Shown here piece by piece: positions 60,971 through 64,000 of a stretch of DNA of 64,000 bases (positions are counted from its first letter, which is position 1; every line of letters starts with the position of its first letter). The translations under genes were made by a program, and so were the position numbers. The stretch lies in assembly GCF_036322625.1 (NCBI RefSeq), contig NZ_AP027266.1, positions 3,227,001 through 3,291,000 of the forward strand, read 5' to 3'. This DNA is from Roseicyclus marinus. Lineage in GTDB: Bacteria > Pseudomonadota > Alphaproteobacteria > Rhodobacterales > Rhodobacteraceae. Under the pieces are notes generated by a model, which saw only the letters and a list, made by a program, of their open reading frames with translations, was not told where the DNA came from and made no database searches.

Positions 60971-62305
60971 ATGAACAAGCTGATCATTGCGGCCATCGGG
61001 GGCATTGCGGGCGGCGTCTTGCTGAGCACGCAGGTGGCCGGGCCGCTGATCGCGCAGGAGGACCGGGCCAATGCCTCGGTCTATGAACAGCTCGACCTGT
61101 TCGGCGACATCTTCGAACGCATCCGCGCCAATTACGTCGAAGAGGTCGACGAGGCCGCCCTGATCGAAGCGGCGATCAACGGGATGCTCACCTCGCTCGA
61201 CCCGCATTCGAGCTATCTGCCGCCCAGCGATTTCGACGACATGCAGGTGCAGACGCGCGGCGAATTCGGCGGTCTGGGCATCGAGGTGACGCAAGAGGAC
61301 GGATTCGTGCGCGTCATCACGCCGATGGACGACACGCCCGCCATGGCCGCCGGTGTCGAGGCGGGCGATTTCATCACCCATGTCGATGGCGAGGCGCTCT
61401 TGGGTCTGACGCTGGAACAGGCGGTGGACATGATGCGCGGGCCGGTGGGGTCCGAGATCGTCATCACCATCGTGCGCGAAGGGGTCGACCAACCCTTTGA
61501 CATCACCATCGTGCGCGACCGGATCCGGCTCACCGCCGTGCGCTACCGGCTGGAAGGCAATACTGCCGTCCTGCGCATTTCCACCTTCAACGACCAGACC
61601 TTCCCCAACCTGCAGGAGGGGCTGGCCGAGATGATCGAAGAGGTCGGGGGGCTCGACAACCTGAACGGCGTGGTTCTGGACCTGCGCAACAATCCGGGTG
61701 GTTTGCTGAACCAGGCGATCCGGGTGTCGGATGCGTTCCTCGACCAGGGCGAGATCGTGTCGACGCGGGGCCGCGACCCGGCCGATGGCGATCGTTACAA
61801 TGCGACGCCCGGTGACCTGATCGAGGGGCTGCCGCTGGTCGTGCTGGTGAATGGCGGTTCGGCTTCGGCCTCGGAAATCGTGGCGGGCGCGTTGCAGGAT
61901 CACCGCCGGGCCGTGGTCGTGGGCACCAACACCTTCGGCAAGGGATCGGTGCAATCGATCATGCCGCTGGCGGGGGATGGCGCGATGCGGCTGACCACCT
62001 CGCTTTACTACACGCCGTCGGGGCGTTCGATCCAGGCCTTGGGCATCGCGCCCGACATCCTGGTCGAACAGCGCGATCCGGTCGAGGTAGACGAAGAGGC
62101 CGAAGCCGGCCCGGCGCGCCGCAACGAAGCCAGCCTGCGCGGGGCGATCCAGAATTCCACCCTGACCGAGGACGAGCGCCGCCAGCTGGAAGAGGAGCAG
62201 GCCATCGCCGAGGCCACGGCCACGCTGCGCAACGAGGATTACCAGCTGGCCTATGCCATCGACATCCTGACCGGCCTGAACGCTCTGGGCCCGCGCGGCA
62301 ACTGA
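60971..62305 (+). CDS. ctpA: Carboxy-terminal processing protease (S41)
   Basis: 444-residue S41 protease with an N-terminal signal or anchor (LIIAAIGGIAGGVLLSTQVA). The PDZ domain spans about 90-180 (GEFGGLGIEVTQEDGFVRV, MAAGVEAGDFITHVDG). The catalytic serine is in the SASASE motif at 297-302 and the lysine is Lys324 in TNTFGKGSVQ. The C-terminal extension after 360 is glutamate-rich. ATG 60971 is favoured over 60962 because the GAAGG ribosome site would be only one base from the latter. It acts on periplasmic proteins. rppH starts four bases after its stop. Confidence 0.95.
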   Translation: MNKLIIAAIGGIAGGVLLSTQVAGPLIAQEDRANASVYEQLDLFGDIFERIRANYVEEVDEAALIEAAINGMLTSLDPHSSYLPPSDFDDMQVQTRGEFGGLGIEVTQEDGFVRVITPMDDTPAMAAGVEAGDFITHVDGEALLGLTLEQAVDMMRGPVGSEIVITIVREGVDQPFDITIVRDRIRLTAVRYRLEGNTAVLRISTFNDQTFPNLQEGLAEMIEEVGGLDNLNGVVLDLRNNPGGLLNQAIRVSDAFLDQGEIVSTRGRDPADGDRYNATPGDLIEGLPLVVLVNGGSASASEIVAGALQDHRRAVVVGTNTFGKGSVQSIMPLAGDGAMRLTTSLYYTPSGRSIQALGIAPDILVEQRDPVEVDEEAEAGPARRNEASLRGAIQNSTLTEDERRQLEEEQAIAEATATLRNEDYQLAYAIDILTGLNALGPRGN

Positions 62306-62309
62306 TCCC

Positions 62310-62783
62310 GTGACGCCCGAGGAGATCGCCCGCTTGCCCTATCGCCCCTGCGTGGGGGTGGTGCTGATCCATGCCGATGGCAGGGTCTTTGCCGGGCAGC
62401 GGTCGGACATGGCCGAGCCCGCGTGGCAGATGCCGCAAGGCGGGATCGACAAGGGCGAGACGCCCATCGCCGCCGCCCTGCGCGAGTTGCGCGAGGAGAC
62501 GGGGGTGGGCGCCGAGCATGTCACCGTTCTGGCCGAGACGGCGGAGTGGCTTCCCTATGACCTGCCCGCCGAGGTTCTGCCCTATCGCGGCAAGTATCGC
62601 GGCCAGACCCAGAAATGGGTGCTGATGCGGCTGGAGGCGGGCGACGAGGTGATCGACCTGAGCCACGAGGATGTGGAATTTTCCGACTGGCGCTGGATGC
62701 GGGGGGCGGAGCTGTTGTCGCTGATCGTGCCGTTCAAGCGCCCGATCTACGAGGCGGTGCTGGCGGAGTTCGGGGTAAGCTAG
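62310..62783 (+). CDS. rppH: RNA pyrophosphohydrolase RppH (Nudix)
   Basis: 157-residue Nudix hydrolase. It removes pyrophosphate from the 5' triphosphate of mRNAs, opening them to RNase E. The Nudix box lies at about 44-67: [20 protein letters not shown] with the REL-x-EE core, and the RppH-typical [11 protein letters not shown] start and WLPYDLPAE plus [13 protein letters not shown] segments. GTG at 62310 is the start four bases after ctpA. It ends the operon. A smaller Ap4A hydrolase family is similar, but this motif set is RppH-like. Confidence 0.93.
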   Translation: MTPEEIARLPYRPCVGVVLIHADGRVFAGQRSDMAEPAWQMPQGGIDKGETPIAAALRELREETGVGAEHVTVLAETAEWLPYDLPAEVLPYRGKYRGQTQKWVLMRLEAGDEVIDLSHEDVEFSDWRWMRGAELLSLIVPFKRPIYEAVLAEFGVS

Positions 62784-62832
62784 GGCGACCCCAGATTGCC
62801 CGAATGTAGCGGTGAGACGCGACTCCAAATTA

Positions 62833-62847
62833 GAACAAAACGTGAAT
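62833..62847 (+). promoter_or_regulatory. Predicted LexA (SOS) box in front of dnaE2
   Basis: GAAC-AAAACGT-GAAT matches the alphaproteobacterial LexA site GAAC-N7-GAAC with one mismatch. It ends 12 bases before the dnaE2 start, a position that would block transcription or early elongation. Confidence 0.7.
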
Positions 62848-62859
62848 ATACTGCGGGTC

Positions 62860-64000
62860 ATGGGATTCGCCGAACTGTCCATCACCTCGAACTTCACGTT
62901 CCTGACCGGGGGGTCGCATCCCGAGGAATATGCGCGCAGGGCAGCGCTTCTGGGGTTGGAGGCGATTGCCATCGCCGATGTGAATTCGGTGGCGGGCGTG
63001 GTGCGGGCCTGGTCGGAGCTGAAGAAGATCCGCGAGGAGATCGCGGAGGCCGAGGCGGCGCGCGCCGATCCCGTAGGCCCGCCCAAGCCCGCGCATCTGC
63101 CCGATCCCCCGCGCGCGCCCATCGACCATGTGCCGCGCCTGTTGCCCGCCGCCTGCCTGGTGCTGGAAGACGGGATGAGGTTGACCGCCCTGCCGCGCGA
63201 CCGGGCAGGTTGGGCGAGCCTGTGCCGCATCCTGTCGGCGGGGCGGTTGAGGGCGGACAAGGGCGATTGCCTGCTGGATCTGGACGATATCCTGAGATTT
63301 CCCGAGGGGCTTGAGCTGTTGCTGCATGCGCCCGACCGGCCCGGCGCCGACTGGCGGCAGGCGGCGGCGCGGTTGATCGACGGGATGGAGGGGCGGCTGC
63401 ACCTGCTGATCGCGCCCGCCTATGACGGGCAGGATGCGGCACGGCTGGATCGCGGCGCGCGGCTGGCCGAAGCCTTGGGTCTGCCCACGCTCGCCTCGGC
63501 CCGGCCGATCATGCACCACGGGGCGCGGCGGCGGCTGACCGATATCCTGACCTGTATCCGCGAGGGATTGCGGATCGAGGATCTGGGCACCGCCGCGCAG
63601 GCCAATGCCGAACAGCGCCTGCGGTCGGAGGCGGAGATGCGGCGCATCTTCAAGGGGCATGAGGGGGCGGTGGACCACGCCGCGACACTGGCCGAAAGGC
63701 TGCGGTTCGACATCGCCAGCCTGCGCTACGAATACCCGTCGGAAATCGCGGATGGGGAAACCGCCGCCGAACGGTTGCAGCGGCTGGCGCAGGCGGGGCT
63801 GAACTGGCGCTATCCGCAGGGCATCCCCGAGCGGGCGCAAAAGCAGCTGGAGCATGAGCTGCGCCTGATCGGGAAACTGGGCTACGAGCCCTATTTCCTG
63901 ACCGTCCATGATATCGTCGCCTTTGCCCGGTCGCGCGGCATCCTGTGCCAGGGGCGCGGATCGGCGGCCAATTCGATCACCTGCTATGCGCTGGGGGTGA
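62860..64000 (+). CDS. dnaE2: Error-prone DNA polymerase DnaE2 (ImuC), N-terminal part
   Basis: The window ends inside this gene; 380 codons are present from ATG 62860. The N-terminal PHP domain reads [80 protein letters not shown] follows, and the start of the polymerase core is [33 protein letters not shown] near 345-375. SNF-FL-GGSHPEE is the DnaE2 rather than DnaE1 form. DnaE2 carries out damage-induced mutagenic synthesis with ImuA and ImuB, which are not upstream here. The LexA-like box just ahead supports SOS control. The C-terminus and any downstream partner lie outside the window. Confidence 0.9.
   Translation, partial: MGFAELSITSNFTFLTGGSHPEEYARRAALLGLEAIAIADVNSVAGVVRAWSELKKIREEIAEAEAARADPVGPPKPAHLPDPPRAPIDHVPRLLPAACLVLEDGMRLTALPRDRAGWASLCRILSAGRLRADKGDCLLDLDDILRFPEGLELLLHAPDRPGADWRQAAARLIDGMEGRLHLLIAPAYDGQDAARLDRGARLAEALGLPTLASARPIMHHGARRRLTDILTCIREGLRIEDLGTAAQANAEQRLRSEAEMRRIFKGHEGAVDHAATLAERLRFDIASLRYEYPSEIADGETAAERLQRLAQAGLNWRYPQGIPERAQKQLEHELRLIGKLGYEPYFLTVHDIVAFARSRGILCQGRGSAANSITCYALGV

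Overview
The window is a GC-rich, densely packed chromosomal segment of an alphaproteobacterium, most likely of the order Rhodobacterales (Roseobacter/Paracoccaceae type). The reasons are the gene order gpmI-envC-ctpA-rppH, the rsfS-rlmH pair, TRAP and ABC uptake systems in operons with overlapping stop and start codons, an elongator tRNA-Met of the alphaproteobacterial type, and an RNA with a long match to the complement of the 16S rRNA 3' end. Two genes are cut by the window edges: dapA on the left and a dnaE2-type polymerase on the right. I see no transposase, integrase, CRISPR array or rRNA gene.

Layout. 1-5 kb: housekeeping genes (dapA end, trmO/tsaA, smpB, a sulfurtransferase, a GNAT acetyltransferase, an aminotransferase, a queuosine-precursor-type transporter), then a candidate structured RNA with a tiny ORF at 4990-5180. 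5.2-8.5 kb: arfB, a field of palindromic repeats, one AT-richer gene of unknown function, and pncB. 8.6-10.9 kb: an acyl-CoA dehydrogenase with a phosphotransferase partner. 10.9-17.5 kb: malonate uptake and use (matB, matA, TRAP genes matM-matQ-matP) with the divergent GntR regulator matR and a perfect operator palindrome. 17.6-19.3 kb: an AT-richer glycosyltransferase, tRNA-Met and a RidA-family protein.

19.5-27.2 kb: an ABC importer of the SsuA/THI5 class, a cytosine-deaminase-like hydrolase, a flavoprotein oxidase, two tandem flavodoxin-fold reductases and an isopenicillin-N-synthase-like oxygenase. This looks like uptake and breakdown of an unidentified small, possibly N-heterocyclic compound and is the best candidate for an undescribed pathway. 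27.2-38.9 kb: a galactoside regulon with alpha- and beta-galactosidase, oxidative (De Ley-Doudoroff) galactose genes, a carbohydrate ABC importer and an IclR regulator. 38.9-41.7 kb: an Lrp-type regulator with alanine dehydrogenase, mscL and ytoQ.

41.7-48.9 kb: pheT, smc, rsfS, rlmH. 48.9-58.2 kb: a surface-polysaccharide block with a capsule-type ABC exporter split over two strands, an RTX-repeat protein whose reading frame is broken by a single-base shift, and a 1215-residue protein with two glycosyltransferase domains. 58.3-64 kb: gpmI-envC-ctpA-rppH, then dnaE2 behind its own LexA-like box.
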